Origin: Alphaproteobacteria bacterium
GTDB lineage: Bacteria; Pseudomonadota; Alphaproteobacteria; UBA828
Assembly (NCBI GenBank): GCA_022826665.1
Contig: JAJDUK010000047.1
Location: 124,001-188,000, forward strand
Reading direction: 5' to 3'
DNA: 64,000 nt
The notes under the pieces were generated by a model, which saw nothing but the letters and a program-made list of their open reading frames with translations, was not told the origin of the DNA and made no database searches. Positions 1 through 11,026 of the stretch are shown here, piece after piece (positions within the stretch are counted from its first letter, which is position 1; every line of letters starts with the position of its first letter). The translations under genes were made by a program, and so were the position numbers.

Positions 1-350
1 AGCAGGACTGCGAGGAAGAAGCCGAGGACCATCTGGATCGAAACAACGACGACCGCCCATATCACCGTGAGCTCGATGCTGTTCCAGAAGCGGCGGTCCT
101 CAAACAGGTCGTTGTAGTTGCGCCAGCCGACGAAGCGCGCCACGTCCGGGTTGTAAAGCGGGTCGACCTTGAAGGAGAGCGTGCCTGAGAAGATCAGGGG
201 GAAAATTGCGAGCGCGAGCAGGACAATGACGCAAGGCGCGAGCAGCAGGTAGGCCGTGCGCCGCTGCTGCCGAGCGACGGCGCCGGGTCGCCCCTGTCGA
301 GGCGGCCCGGCCGCTCGGGACGGCCGGGCCTCGACGGTAAGAGCGGTCAT
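1..350 (-). CDS. ABC transporter permease, sugar type (MalF/UgpA-like), 3' end cut by the window
   Basis: Inner-membrane permease of a carbohydrate-type ABC importer. The reverse strand reads an open frame from the ATG at 350 down to base 1 (about 116 residues). A basic cytoplasmic N-terminus is followed by a hydrophobic helix (about residues 34-52, with LLLAPCVIVLLALAIFPLIF), a soluble stretch containing VGWRNYNDLFED, typical of the MalF/UgpA N-terminal region, and the start of a second helix. It begins 40 bp after the binding-protein gene on the same strand, so the two are probably one operon. The rest, including the EAA loop, lies outside the window. Substrate is unknown; the family handles sugars, polyols and glycerol phosphate. 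Confidence 0.8.
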   Translation of the reverse strand, partial: MTALTVEARPSRAAGPPRQGRPGAVARQQRRTAYLLLAPCVIVLLALAIFPLIFSGTLSFKVDPLYNPDVARFVGWRNYNDLFEDRRFWNSIELTVIWAVVVVSIQMVLGFFLAVL

Positions 351-390
351 GCCCGAGGCTCCGAGGAGCCCCTGGCCCTACACGCTGCGG

Positions 391-1815
391 CTAGACGTAG
401 CCGCTGTCCTCCATGATGCGCTGGGTCCGCTTCTCCATGGCGGCGAGCGCATCCTCGATACTCTGCTCCTCGTTGACCGCGTCGGCGACCTCCTCGCCCA
501 TGGCACCCATGATGGCGTAGGCCTCCGGTATCACCGGCGCGTTCACCACGCAGACCGGATAGGCCTTCATGAGGCCCACAAAGAAGGGCTTGCGGTCGGA
601 CCAGCGGCTGAGCGTGGAACGCCGCGAGAGCTGGCCGCCGGCCCCCACGATCGCATCCGCGATCAGGGAACTGCCGCCCAGATCCTCGTTGTCGCCCGAG
701 TTGAGGAACTTGATCCAGGCGAACGCGGTCTCGCGATTGCCGCCCCAGGTCGGCATGAACTGACCGAACCCGCCGGTAAGCGCGCGGTGCCCGCCCTTTT
801 CCCCGGTGCCTCTCGGCGAGAGATCCATGTGCCAGTGCTCGTGCAGGTCGGTGTACGTCGGGTCGTTGAGCACCGCCGTGCCCCAGGTCAGCGGGCTGTA
901 GAGCGCCGTGCCCTGGGCGAACACCAGGTTCACTTCGTCCTCGCCGGCGTTGGCGGAGACCGGATGGGCGTATTTCTGGAGATCGACCAGCACCTTGAGC
1001 GCCTGGTAGCCCTCCTCGGTGTTGATCGCCACTGTCCAGTCCTCGGCGACCTCGTCCACGAAGACATCGCCGCCCATGCTGCGCAGAGATCCGTAATACT
1101 GGTAGCCGGCCCAGAAATTGCGCGCCATTGCCGCGCAATAGGCGTAGCGCTCGTTGGCCGGGTCGTGGATCTCCTTGCAGGCGTCGATCACGTCGTCCCA
1201 GGTCTCCGGCACCGGGATGCCGGCGCTCTCGAAGACGTCCTTGCGATAGAAGGTCATCATCGCGTTGCCGTCCGGCGCCAGCGCTGCGATGTAGCCTGGC
1301 GGTGCCGGCCCCTTGGGCAGGTTCCACATGTGCCGGTAGGCCTCCGGCACATCCTGCTCGTAGTCCGCGAGCCAGTCCGGGAACGGCTCCAAGTAGGGGC
1401 CGAGGTCGGTCAGCGCGCCCATCGCGTCGAGGGCTGCGAACTGGGCGTGGTCCTGCGTGATGACGTCGAAGGCGTCGCTCTTGGACCGCATGTAGGTGTT
1501 GATCTGGGTCAGCGCCTCGCTCATCGGCTTGGAGACGACCTCCAGCTCGACGTTGGGGAACACCTTGTCGAAGAGCGGCTTGACCGCCCTCAAGGAGTTC
1601 GCGAGTCGTTTGCCGGACGACGCAAAGTGAACGATGGTGCCGCCGACGTCGGCATGCACCTCGCTCGGCACGAACTGTGCCGCAAGCGTCGCGCCGAGCG
1701 CGGTCGCAGCCGAGGCCTTGAGCACCTGGCGGCGGGTCAGCTCCCGCTCGCGAAAGTGCTTGATGCGCTTCATCGCGCTGTCGTAGGCCCTGCTATCGTG
1801 ATCTGAATTCCGCAT
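391..1815 (-). CDS. ABC transporter extracellular solute-binding protein (family 1), Tat-exported
   Basis: Periplasmic ligand-binding component of the importer whose permease follows. 474 residues, normal for family 1 sugar-binding proteins. The N-terminus has a twin-arginine signal (LTRRQVLKASAATALGATLA) ending near EVHA, so export of a folded protein through Tat is likely. The mature part has the pattern IVHFASSGKRLANSLRAVKP and YIAALAPDGNAMMTFYRKDV typical of these lobed proteins. The ATG at 1815 is preceded by GGGGAGG at good spacing; an internal ATG at 1773 would still keep the Tat motif. Ligand cannot be read from sequence. Confidence 0.88.
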   Translation of the reverse strand: MRNSDHDSRAYDSAMKRIKHFRERELTRRQVLKASAATALGATLAAQFVPSEVHADVGGTIVHFASSGKRLANSLRAVKPLFDKVFPNVELEVVSKPMSEALTQINTYMRSKSDAFDVITQDHAQFAALDAMGALTDLGPYLEPFPDWLADYEQDVPEAYRHMWNLPKGPAPPGYIAALAPDGNAMMTFYRKDVFESAGIPVPETWDDVIDACKEIHDPANERYAYCAAMARNFWAGYQYYGSLRSMGGDVFVDEVAEDWTVAINTEEGYQALKVLVDLQKYAHPVSANAGEDEVNLVFAQGTALYSPLTWGTAVLNDPTYTDLHEHWHMDLSPRGTGEKGGHRALTGGFGQFMPTWGGNRETAFAWIKFLNSGDNEDLGGSSLIADAIVGAGGQLSRRSTLSRWSDRKPFFVGLMKAYPVCVVNAPVIPEAYAIMGAMGEEVADAVNEEQSIEDALAAMEKRTQRIMEDSGYV

Positions 1816-1995
1816 ATGCGCCTCCCCTAGGGTGTCTGCATCAGGCAGATGGAAGCCTCCCCATCTGCAAAAACGCTAGCACGGATGACTCACCAGGGTC
1901 ACGGCCTGCGTTCTCGTCCAAGCGCGTCTGTCCTTTCCGCACGCGGCGTGTAGACTGCGCGCCGGCACGCACCTTCACGATTCGGGAGCAAGGCC

Positions 1996-2610
1996 TTGTT
2001 CAAATCCAGATTGCGGCGGCTCTCGGTCTTTCTCGCGCTTGCCGTCGCGGCGGGGAGCATGATGACTGACCAGACCGAGACCCAAGCCGACGAGGGCACA
2101 AGCCCGCTCGTCACCTTCGAGACCACACACGGCTCGTTCTCCGTCGCGCTGGAGCCCGAATCCGCGCCCAAGACGGTCGAGAACTTCCTCACCTACGTGC
2201 GAGACGGGCACTACGACGGGACCATCTTCCACCGCATCATTGCGGGCTTCATGATCCAGGGCGGCGGCTACGACGAGCGTTACCAGCAGCTGCCGACCCG
2301 CGCGCCGATCGAGAACGAGGCGCCGGACGCGCCGGGTAACGATCGGGGAACGATCGCCATGGCGCGCACGGCCGATCCCCACTCCGCCACGGCGCAGTTC
2401 TTCATCAACGTGGTCGACAACGACTTCCTCAACCATCGCGGCAAGAATCCGCAAGGTTGGGGCTACGCCGCGTTCGGCCGGGTGGTCGACGGCATGGAGA
2501 CGGTGGATCGCATCGCCGCGCTGCAAACTGGACCTGGCGGCCCGTTCCCGAGCGACGTGCCAAAAGAGGCCGTGGTCATCGAGAAAGTGACGGCGGGCCC
2601 CGGCTCCTGA
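1996..2610 (+). CDS. Peptidyl-prolyl cis-trans isomerase, cyclophilin type, periplasmic
   Basis: Catalyses proline isomerisation during folding of exported proteins. 204 residues from a TTG start: a basic-hydrophobic N-terminus (RLRRLSVFLALAVAAGS) acts as a signal peptide, then the cyclophilin domain from about residue 37. Family landmarks are visible: FHRIIAGFMIQGG (catalytic Arg in the FHR motif), ATAQFFINV, and WGYAAFGRVVDGM near the end. No ATG lies upstream in frame; an ATG at 2059 would remove the signal, so TTG with the weak GGGAGCAAGG upstream is preferred. Divergent from the transporter operon. PpiA-like by location, but PpiB-type cytosolic paralogues share the same fold. Confidence 0.88.
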   Translation: MFKSRLRRLSVFLALAVAAGSMMTDQTETQADEGTSPLVTFETTHGSFSVALEPESAPKTVENFLTYVRDGHYDGTIFHRIIAGFMIQGGGYDERYQQLPTRAPIENEAPDAPGNDRGTIAMARTADPHSATAQFFINVVDNDFLNHRGKNPQGWGYAAFGRVVDGMETVDRIAALQTGPGGPFPSDVPKEAVVIEKVTAGPGS

Positions 2611-2646
2611 CCGCCAATCGCTGAACCTCGACCAGCGGTCCGGGCG

Positions 2647-4251
2647 ATGCAGGCCGACCATCAAGCGGACTACATCGTCGTCGGCGCCGGCTCGGCCGGT
2701 AGCGTCGTCGCCGCACGACTTTCGGAGGACGGGCGGCGGCGGGTCCTGCTGCTGGAAGCTGGCGGTTCGGATCGCCGTCTCGCCATCCTCATGCCGGCAG
2801 CGACCATGCTGCTCGCGATCACCAACCCGCGTTACGACTGGCGCTTCATGGCAGAGCCGGACCCCACCCGCAACGGCCGCGAGGACTTCATGCCGCGCGG
2901 CAAGGTGCTGGGCGGCACCAGCTCGATCAACGCCACCTCGTTCATTCGGGGCGCGCCGGAGGATTACAACGGCTGGGCGTCACTCGGCTGTCGAGGCTGG
3001 GACTTCAAGACCGTGCTTCCCTACTTCCGCCGGCTGGAGGATTACGAGGGCGGCGCCAACGACTACCGAGGCACCGGCGGTCCGCTTTCGGTCTCCCACA
3101 TCCGCTCGGTGCATCCGCTCTCCCGCGCCTTGATCGAGAGCTGCGTCAAGGCGGGCATGACGTTCCGGGAAGACATCAATCTGCCGCCGCAGATGGGCGT
3201 GGGCTACATGCAGGCCAGCCAGCGAAAGGGCTGGCGGCACAGCGCGTCTCGCGCGTACCTCTGGCCGGCCAAGGGCCGTGCCAACCTGCGCGTCGTGACG
3301 CACGCGCAGGCGTTGGGCCTCACGTTCGAGGGCACCCGCGCCACCGGCGTCGAGTATCTGCGTCGGGGCAAGCGCAGGCGCGCAACCGCCGCCAAAGCAG
3401 TCATCCTTTGCGCGGGCAGTTTCGGCTCGCCGCAGCTTCTGATGCTCTCCGGCGTCGGCCCTGCGGCGCACCTGCGCGAGCACGGCATCGAGGTCCGCCA
3501 CGATCTCCCCGGCGTCGGCGAGAACATGCAGGACCACGCCGGGATCAGCCAGACCATGTGGGTCAACCACACGACCTACAACGTGCAGACCGGGCCGCTC
3601 AGCGCGATTTTCTACGGTGCCCAGTGGCTGTTGTTTGGCACCGGGCCTGGATCGACGCCGATCGCCCAGGTCTGCGGCTATAGGCGCTGCGACCCCAGCA
3701 AGTCGCGAAGCCACGTGCAATATCTTTTCTCGCCGGCGGGCTACGATCTGACCGAAGACGGGCCGGAGGTCTTCGAAAAGCCCGCGATCACGGGCCTCAC
3801 CAATCTGCACCGGCCTTATTCGGCCGGGACCGTGCGCCTTACCTCGGCCGATCCGCTCAAGCAGCCCGCGATTCAGCCCAACCTCTTCGCCGACGAACGC
3901 GACATCGAGACCCTGATTCTGGGATCCCGCTTCTTCCGAACGGTGCTGGAGAGCGAACCCATCGCGGGCTACATCGTGGGCGAGCACCTGCCCGGCAAGG
4001 ACGTGCAGAGCGACGACGAGTGGACCGACTACATCCGCGCTCACGCCATGGGCGTCTATCACCCCGCCGGCACCTGCAAGATGGGGCATGACCCCATGGC
4101 GGTGGTGGACGACGGCCTCAAGGTGCACGGGTTGGAGGGGCTCTTCGTCGCCGACGCCTCGATCATGCCCACGGTCGTCAGTGCCAACCTCAACGCCACC
4201 TGCATTATGATCGGCGAGCGCGCGGCGGAGATGGTCCGCGCCTCTACTTGA
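2647..4251 (+). CDS. GMC family FAD-dependent oxidoreductase (choline/alcohol dehydrogenase-like)
   Basis: FAD enzyme of the glucose-methanol-choline family that oxidises an alcohol group. 534 residues, standard length. The ADP-binding motif GAGSAG is at residues 13-18, the PROSITE-like stretch GKVLGGTSSINAT near residue 85, LCAGSFGSPQLLMLSGVG in the middle, and the C-terminal catalytic His is H472 in VYHPAGTCKMG, followed by SANLNATCIM. It starts 36 bp after the cyclophilin gene and is followed by a small ABM-domain gene on the same strand. A second GMC paralogue sits at 13.8 kb. Substrate is unknown; choline is only one option, and no betaine genes are near. Confidence 0.9.
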   Translation: MQADHQADYIVVGAGSAGSVVAARLSEDGRRRVLLLEAGGSDRRLAILMPAATMLLAITNPRYDWRFMAEPDPTRNGREDFMPRGKVLGGTSSINATSFIRGAPEDYNGWASLGCRGWDFKTVLPYFRRLEDYEGGANDYRGTGGPLSVSHIRSVHPLSRALIESCVKAGMTFREDINLPPQMGVGYMQASQRKGWRHSASRAYLWPAKGRANLRVVTHAQALGLTFEGTRATGVEYLRRGKRRRATAAKAVILCAGSFGSPQLLMLSGVGPAAHLREHGIEVRHDLPGVGENMQDHAGISQTMWVNHTTYNVQTGPLSAIFYGAQWLLFGTGPGSTPIAQVCGYRRCDPSKSRSHVQYLFSPAGYDLTEDGPEVFEKPAITGLTNLHRPYSAGTVRLTSADPLKQPAIQPNLFADERDIETLILGSRFFRTVLESEPIAGYIVGEHLPGKDVQSDDEWTDYIRAHAMGVYHPAGTCKMGHDPMAVVDDGLKVHGLEGLFVADASIMPTVVSANLNATCIMIGERAAEMVRAST

Positions 4252-4286
4252 AATTGCCGCCTTAAGGATCTTCCAGGGAGGACCCC

Positions 4287-4595
4287 ATGCCCTTTACCCT
4301 CGCCGCCACGCTCAGGATCAAGAAGAAGCACGTCGCCGAGTTCACTCGGCTGGTGAAGCGTCACGCCAACAACACCGTGACCAAGGAACCAGGCTGCATC
4401 AGCTTCGAAGTGAGCGTCGACCGCGACGACCCACGCCGCTTCATCTTTTACGAGGTCTATGTCGAGGAGGCCGATTTCGACGCCCATTGCGAGACGCCTT
4501 GGCTCAAGCGCCAGATGGAGCGGACGGCCCATATGATCGATGGTGAGGTGGAGATGGTGGGCTTCGGCCACCGCATCGCCGCGCCCAACAAGTAA
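4287..4595 (+). CDS. Antibiotic biosynthesis monooxygenase (ABM) domain protein, putative quinol monooxygenase
   Basis: Small dimeric ferredoxin-fold protein of the ABM/YgiN type, 102 residues. Typical features are a first strand AATLRIKKKHVAEFTRL, the core TKEPGCISFEVSVDRDDPRRFIFYEVYVEEADFDAHCETP, and a short C-terminal strand. Some relatives oxidise quinols or other aromatics without a cofactor, others are stress proteins of unknown role. RBS AGGGAGGA lies just before the ATG. It sits 35 bp behind the GMC oxidoreductase, suggesting co-transcription and a shared substrate pathway, which is inference only. Confidence 0.8.
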   Translation: MPFTLAATLRIKKKHVAEFTRLVKRHANNTVTKEPGCISFEVSVDRDDPRRFIFYEVYVEEADFDAHCETPWLKRQMERTAHMIDGEVEMVGFGHRIAAPNK

Positions 4596-4608
4596 CGTCC
4601 CGCCCACT

Positions 4609-4628
4609 GCCGGCTGCAAGGCGCCGGC
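4609..4628. terminator. Hairpin between convergent genes
   Basis: GCCGGC at 4609-4614 and GCCGGC at 4623-4628 pair around an 8-base loop, in the 38 bp between the convergent ABM gene and the carboxylase gene. There is no T-run, so it may stop transcription weakly or need Rho. Confidence 0.4.
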
Positions 4629-4633
4629 GGGCC

Positions 4634-6631
<1,998 letters not shown>

Positions 6632-6647
6632 CGCCGCCTCTCGTCCT

Positions 6648-8180
6648 CTACAACGGGATGTTCCCGTGCTTCTTCCACGGGTTCTCCAGCCGCTTGGTAC
6701 GCAGCGTCTCAAAGGCTCGCGCGACGCGGGCGCGGGTCTCCTGCGGGCGAATCACGTCGTCGATGAAGCCACGGCTCGCGGCGACGAAGGGGTTAGCGAA
6801 GGTGCGGCGGTATTCCTCCGTCTTGGCCTCGACGGCAGCGGGGTCGTCAAGCGAGCCGCGGAAGATGATCTCCACCGCGCCTTGGGGACCCATGACCGCG
6901 ATCTCCGCCGTGGGCCACGCGTAGTTGAGGTCGCCACGCAGGTGCTTCGACGCCATCACGTCATAGGCGCCGCCATAGGCCTTGCGCGTGATCACCGTGA
7001 CCTTGGGCACCGTCGCCTCGGCGTAGGCATAGAGCAGCTTGGAGCCGTGGGTGATGATGCCGCCGTATTCCTGGTCTGTGCCGGGCAGGAAACCGGGCAC
7101 GTCGACGAAGGTGAGCAACGGGATATTGAAGCAATCGCAGAAGCGGACGAAGCGCCCCGCCTTGCGCGAGGATGCGATGTCGAGGCAGCCGGCGAGCACG
7201 GTGGGCTGGTTGGCGACGATGCCGATGGTGCTGCCCCCGATCCGGCCGAAGCCGGTGATGATGTTCTGCGCATACGCCGGCTTCAGCTCGAAGAAGTCAC
7301 CCTCGTCGACCACCTTCGCGATCAGCTCCTTCATGTCGTAGGGCTGGTTGGGATTGGCCGGCACCAGCCGGTCTAAGGACCGTTCCACGCGGGTCACGGG
7401 GTCGCTGGTAGGCCAGGACGGCGGCTGCTCGCGATTGTTGGCAGGCAGGAAGTCGATGAAGCGCCGGGTCTCGGCCAGCGCCTCGACATCGTTCTCGAAG
7501 GATTGATCGGCGACACCCGAGCGGCCGGTGTGAGTGCCCGCTCCGCCGAGTTCCTCATGGGTCACCACCTCGTGGGTGACGGTTTTCACCACGTCCGGCC
7601 CGGTGACGAACATGTAGGCGCTGTCCGCAACCATGAAGATCGCATCGGTCATGGCGGGCGAATAGACCGCACCGCCGGCGCACGGCCCCATGACGACCGA
7701 GACCTGGGGCACCACGCCGGAGGCCAGGACGTTGCGCTGGAACACCTCCGCGTAGCCCGCGAGCGAAGCCACGCCCTCGTGGATGCGCGCGCCGCCGGAA
7801 TCGTTGAGCCCGACCACCGGCGCGCCCACCCGCATGGCGTGGTCCATAATCTTGCAGATCTTCTCCGCATGCGCCTCGCTGAGCGAGCCGCCGAAGACGG
7901 TGAAGTCCTGGCTGAAAACGAACACCAATCGCCCGTTGATGGTACCGCGCCCAGTAACGACGCCATCGCCCGGCACGCGCTGCTCGGCCATGCCGAAGTC
8001 CGAGCTGCGGTGCTCGACGAACATGTCGTATTCCTCGAACGAGCCGTCGTCGAGCAACAGCTCCAGACGTTCGCGGGCGGTGAGCTTGCCCTTGGCGTGC
8101 TGCCGCTCGACCCGCGCCTCGCCGCCGCCCAACCGGGCGCGGGCGCGGCGCTCCTCAAGCGTGTGCAGGATGTCGTCCAT
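6648..8180 (-). CDS. pccB: Acyl-CoA carboxylase beta subunit (carboxyltransferase), probably propionyl-CoA carboxylase
   Basis: Transfers the carboxyl from biotin to the acyl-CoA, giving (S)-methylmalonyl-CoA if the substrate is propionyl-CoA. 510 residues, matching PccB. Landmarks: [23 protein letters not shown] near the N-terminus, [21 protein letters not shown], the oxyanion-hole region [30 protein letters not shown], and C-terminal [13 protein letters not shown] with [14 protein letters not shown]. First gene of a two-gene operon with the alpha subunit immediately downstream. It connects to the valine-degradation genes at 33-36 kb and to the cobalamin genes at 16-19 kb through the methylmalonyl-CoA route. 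Confidence 0.92.
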   Translation of the reverse strand: MDDILHTLEERRARARLGGGEARVERQHAKGKLTARERLELLLDDGSFEEYDMFVEHRSSDFGMAEQRVPGDGVVTGRGTINGRLVFVFSQDFTVFGGSLSEAHAEKICKIMDHAMRVGAPVVGLNDSGGARIHEGVASLAGYAEVFQRNVLASGVVPQVSVVMGPCAGGAVYSPAMTDAIFMVADSAYMFVTGPDVVKTVTHEVVTHEELGGAGTHTGRSGVADQSFENDVEALAETRRFIDFLPANNREQPPSWPTSDPVTRVERSLDRLVPANPNQPYDMKELIAKVVDEGDFFELKPAYAQNIITGFGRIGGSTIGIVANQPTVLAGCLDIASSRKAGRFVRFCDCFNIPLLTFVDVPGFLPGTDQEYGGIITHGSKLLYAYAEATVPKVTVITRKAYGGAYDVMASKHLRGDLNYAWPTAEIAVMGPQGAVEIIFRGSLDDPAAVEAKTEEYRRTFANPFVAASRGFIDDVIRPQETRARVARAFETLRTKRLENPWKKHGNIPL

Positions 8181-8294
8181 CGCCTCCCTTCTCGGTGCCG
8201 CGCGGGATTATGCGTCCGCGTCAGCCTCCGCCTCTTAGCACGAAACGGTCCGACCCGGCGACCGGACGGCCCGCGCGAGCGAACGCTGGGCCCG

Positions 8295-9497
8295 TCAGTT
8301 GCGCACGATGTTGTGCGCCGGTCCGTAGGGGAACCCGGTGATGTCCTCGGCACCGTCCTCGGTCACCACCAGGATGTCGTGCTCGCGGTAGCCACCCGCG
8401 CCGGGCTCGCCCTCGGGAATCATGATCATCGGCTCCATGGATACCACCATGTTGGGCACCAGAACGGTCGGCACGTCCTCGCGCAACTCTAAGCCTGCCT
8501 CGCGACCGTAATAGTGGCAGAGCACGCCGAAGCTGTGGCCATAGCCGAATGTGCGGTTCGGGAGCAGGCCATAGCGCTCGTAGATCGTGTTGAGCGCGGC
8601 GGCGATGTCGCAGCAGCGCACGCCGGGCTTGATGTGCGCGATTCCCGCCTCGTGCACCTCGACGTTGATGTTCCAGAGCCGCAGGTGCGCGTCCGAGCAC
8701 TCCTCGGCGAAGAGCGTCCGCTCCAGAGCCGTGTAATAGCCCGCCGGCATGGGGAAACAGTTGAGGCTCAGGATGTCGCCGCGTTCGATCCGGCGTGAGG
8801 TCACGGGATTATGGGCGCCGTCGGTGTTGATGCCGGACTGGAACCAGGTCCAGGTGTCCATCAGTTCCACGCGGGGCTGGCGTTGGCCGATCTCACGCAC
8901 CATGGCCTGGGTCGCGTGGAGCGCCACCTCGTACTCCGGCACGCCGACGGCGATCGCCTCCACGCAGGCGGCGCCGCCGATGTCGGCGATGCGCGCGCTC
9001 TCTCTGATCCAGGCAATCTCTTCGTCGGACTTCACCATGCGCATGCGCATGGTGGGCTTGCTCACGTCGACCAGCTCTGCCGTGGGCAGCGCGCCTTGCA
9101 GCTTGCGCAGGTTCTCGACGCTGATGTGATCGAACTCGATGCCGACGCGCCAGCCGTCCTGAATCAGTTGCTTCACGGCGACGAAGTAGTTGTCGCGGTG
9201 CCAGTCGGTATAGACGAGGTTGTCGCCGAAGGTGCGCCGCCAGGGCTGACCAGCGTCGATATTGGCCGAGATCGAGGTCTGACCCTCTTGCGTGACCACC
9301 AGGCCGTAGTTTCGGCCGAAGGAGCAGTAGAGGAAGTCGCTGAAGTAGTTGATGTTGTGATACGAGGTGAACAGGCAGGCGTCGATCTGCTTTTCCGCCA
9401 TATGGGTGCGCAAGGCCGAAAGCCGGCGGTTCATCTCGTTTGGGGAGAATGTCGGCCTGACCTTCTCGCCGTTTTGGATCCTTTTCAGTTGCTCCAT
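8295..9497 (-). CDS. Creatinase (creatine amidinohydrolase)
   Basis: Hydrolyses creatine to sarcosine and urea; cytosolic homodimer with a pita-bread fold but no metal. 400 residues, the creatinase length. It is recalled as closely similar to the Pseudomonas putida enzyme: TSYHNINYFSDFLYCSFGR, ISANIDAGQPWRRT, LMDTWTWFQSGINTDGAHNP and YGHSFGVLCHYYGREAGLEL. The key residues fit with a constant offset of three: H229 (catalytic H232 in P. putida), E259 (E262), E355 (E358), R61 (R64) and R332 (R335). This separates it from metal-dependent Xaa-Pro peptidases of the same fold. No creatininase or sarcosine oxidase is seen nearby. The ATG at 9497 opens a 347-bp divergent intergenic region. Confidence 0.92.
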   Translation of the reverse strand: MEQLKRIQNGEKVRPTFSPNEMNRRLSALRTHMAEKQIDACLFTSYHNINYFSDFLYCSFGRNYGLVVTQEGQTSISANIDAGQPWRRTFGDNLVYTDWHRDNYFVAVKQLIQDGWRVGIEFDHISVENLRKLQGALPTAELVDVSKPTMRMRMVKSDEEIAWIRESARIADIGGAACVEAIAVGVPEYEVALHATQAMVREIGQRQPRVELMDTWTWFQSGINTDGAHNPVTSRRIERGDILSLNCFPMPAGYYTALERTLFAEECSDAHLRLWNINVEVHEAGIAHIKPGVRCCDIAAALNTIYERYGLLPNRTFGYGHSFGVLCHYYGREAGLELREDVPTVLVPNMVVSMEPMIMIPEGEPGAGGYREHDILVVTEDGAEDITGFPYGPAHNIVRN

Positions 9498-9844
9498 CGT
9501 CCTCGCCTTGAACGTTGATAATGATCGTGCTGCCAGGCACGCGACACCGTCAATGTTGCAGCACGCGCTGCGGCACGCAGACCGTAATTCTCAATACTGG
9601 CGCAGGTTGCGCAAGGCTAGGCTGTGCCACCGTCGAGCCGTGACTTGCGCGTCGGTGTGTGTCTGTGCGTGCCCGCGCAGATGGCGCCAACCGCCTAATA
9701 TACGAAGCCAAAGCCACACCGCCATTCTTCGCCGGAATACGATTTTTTCCTGAGAATTGATCAATCCAATTGAAGACTTTTGCCAGCAGAGATGATATGG
9801 TCGCAAGACGCGGTTCGTAACTTACAACCACAGAAGGCAAGTCG
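9498..9844. other. Intergenic region between divergent genes (347 bp)
   Basis: Separates the creatinase gene (leftward) from the 93-residue gene (rightward). The right half is clearly more AT-rich than the surroundings. Only one convincing signal is seen, the rightward promoter at 9770-9798. No gene, tRNA or long repeat is recognised. Confidence 0.6.
9770..9798 (+). promoter_or_regulatory. Sigma-70-like promoter for the 93-residue gene
   Basis: TTGAAG at 9770-9775 and TGATAT at 9793-9798 are separated by exactly 17 bp. Predicted transcription would start near 9805, about 40 bases before the ATG at 9845, with GAAGG as the ribosome site. Confidence 0.55.
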
Positions 9845-10126
9845 ATGGCTCAGAACTCTTCCTCCCGGATTGACGAGAGCGCCCTGACCAAGGGACAGCG
9901 CCGCAAACTCAATGCACTCAGAAAATCCGTCGGCGACGAGGTCGGGGAGCGCGCGTTTGCCGAATGGCTCGCGACACGACCAGTGGCAAAGTCCGACGAG
10001 AATGCGACGTTGATCGTCGATACGCTTTGGCCGCTCGTCCAACAGGGTAAGTTGGCAATCCCGAGGGGCGGCTATTTGCTCAGGCGGGGTCGCGGCCGGA
10101 TCATCGTGGAACCGGCCAAGCAGTAA
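9845..10126 (+). CDS. Small conserved-looking hypothetical protein, 93 residues
   Basis: Not recognised. A soluble, basic protein of 93 residues without signal peptide or membrane segment. It has an N-terminal helical part (LTKGQRRKLNALRKSVGDEVGERAFAEWLA cut into two amphipathic helices) and a basic C-terminus rich in Gly and Arg (GGYLLRRGRGRIIV). The gene has a 17-bp spaced promoter, a GAAGG ribosome site and a strong hairpin downstream, so it looks like a real single-gene transcript. The mix of basic charge and small size would fit nucleic-acid binding, but this is only an impression. Confidence 0.7.
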   Translation: MAQNSSSRIDESALTKGQRRKLNALRKSVGDEVGERAFAEWLATRPVAKSDENATLIVDTLWPLVQQGKLAIPRGGYLLRRGRGRIIVEPAKQ

Positions 10127-11026
10127 CTCGTCTGCACAATAGTCAGTCTACGTAATATGGAGCGGTCCCGGATCACATGGGACCGCTCCTGACCTCCTGA
10201 AATTGGCGTGCGCCGTGCGATAGCGCCGAGTGCCGATTGGCCCGGAATGCTCACCATTGTCGCGGCCTGTATCGCACAGATCATAAAATTGGTGAGAATT
10301 CCGGTCTACCCTCTACGCTAATCTTGCAGACGAGCAGTCGCGCGTCCTTCTCCGAACGCCCAAATGGAATTTGATATAGCGGATGCGTAAGCAAGAAATC
10401 GATCGCGGCGTAACAGGATTACCGATCCTGTGATACCTATAGCGGAAGTACCATTACCGCCCGGTGAGTCAGGCTGGTGACGAGCGCAGGCGGCACGCTC
10501 AATATTTCGTGATAGGAGACATCCACGCCAAAGATGTTGCCGATGGGTTCGCTCAATTGGCAGGGTTCGGGTATTGCCACTTGACTGATCACGAAAAATA
10601 CAACGGAAACCTTAGGGTATGTCACCGCCCAGCGACAGGTCAGTTACCCTAGCAGCCACCTCAACTATTTGAACTACTTCCCAAGAACAACGTCACGATG
10701 GAGAGTTGTCTCGCACTAGACCGAACATTGTGGGAGGACCACTACGATATAGATTGCGACATGGGATAAGGGACTTATCGTTCGACAATCTGGTCGCATC
10801 CCTGTTTATGCGGGCATCGTGCTCGTCGTTGAGCCGAAATGGGCGCCCCTTCGGTGCTAGCCTGTGGCGCCTCGGGAGCCAACAGGGCTTCAAGAAGAGG
10901 TAAAAGCAGTCACGAACGCCGCAGCGCTATTGGTGCACTGCCTGGGGGCCGCGCTATTCTCTCGCTTACTCGATGAGGCCGCGAGACGCGCGTCAGCAGG
11001 GAGACCGCGGCCGCAAGGAGACAACG
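10127..11026. other. 900-bp gene-poor stretch
   Basis: Apart from the hairpin at 10159-10189, no gene is supported. Short open frames exist on both strands (for example 10464-10652 plus, 10437-10625 minus, 10706-10903 plus), but none shows a recognisable family, good codon bias or a ribosome site. Base composition is noticeably less GC-rich than the flanks, suggesting a decayed or acquired segment. The last 30 bases carry the ribosome site of the P450 gene. Confidence 0.6.
10159..10189 (+). terminator. Strong hairpin downstream of the 93-residue gene
   Basis: Perfect 11-bp inverted repeat: GGAGCGGTCCC at 10159-10169 and GGGACCGCTCC at 10179-10189, with a 9-base loop. It starts 33 bp after the stop codon. 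No T-tract follows, so it may be an RNA-stabilising 3' structure rather than a classic terminator. Confidence 0.6.

Noticed and set aside
256..1806. Long plus-strand frame opposite the binding-protein gene
   Set aside because: No family features; high-GC DNA commonly leaves the opposite strand open. The minus strand encodes a clear Tat-exported binding protein.
10437..10903. Several 60-66 residue frames in the low-GC gap
   Set aside because: No ribosome sites, no recognisable family and overlapping frames on both strands; chance is sufficient.
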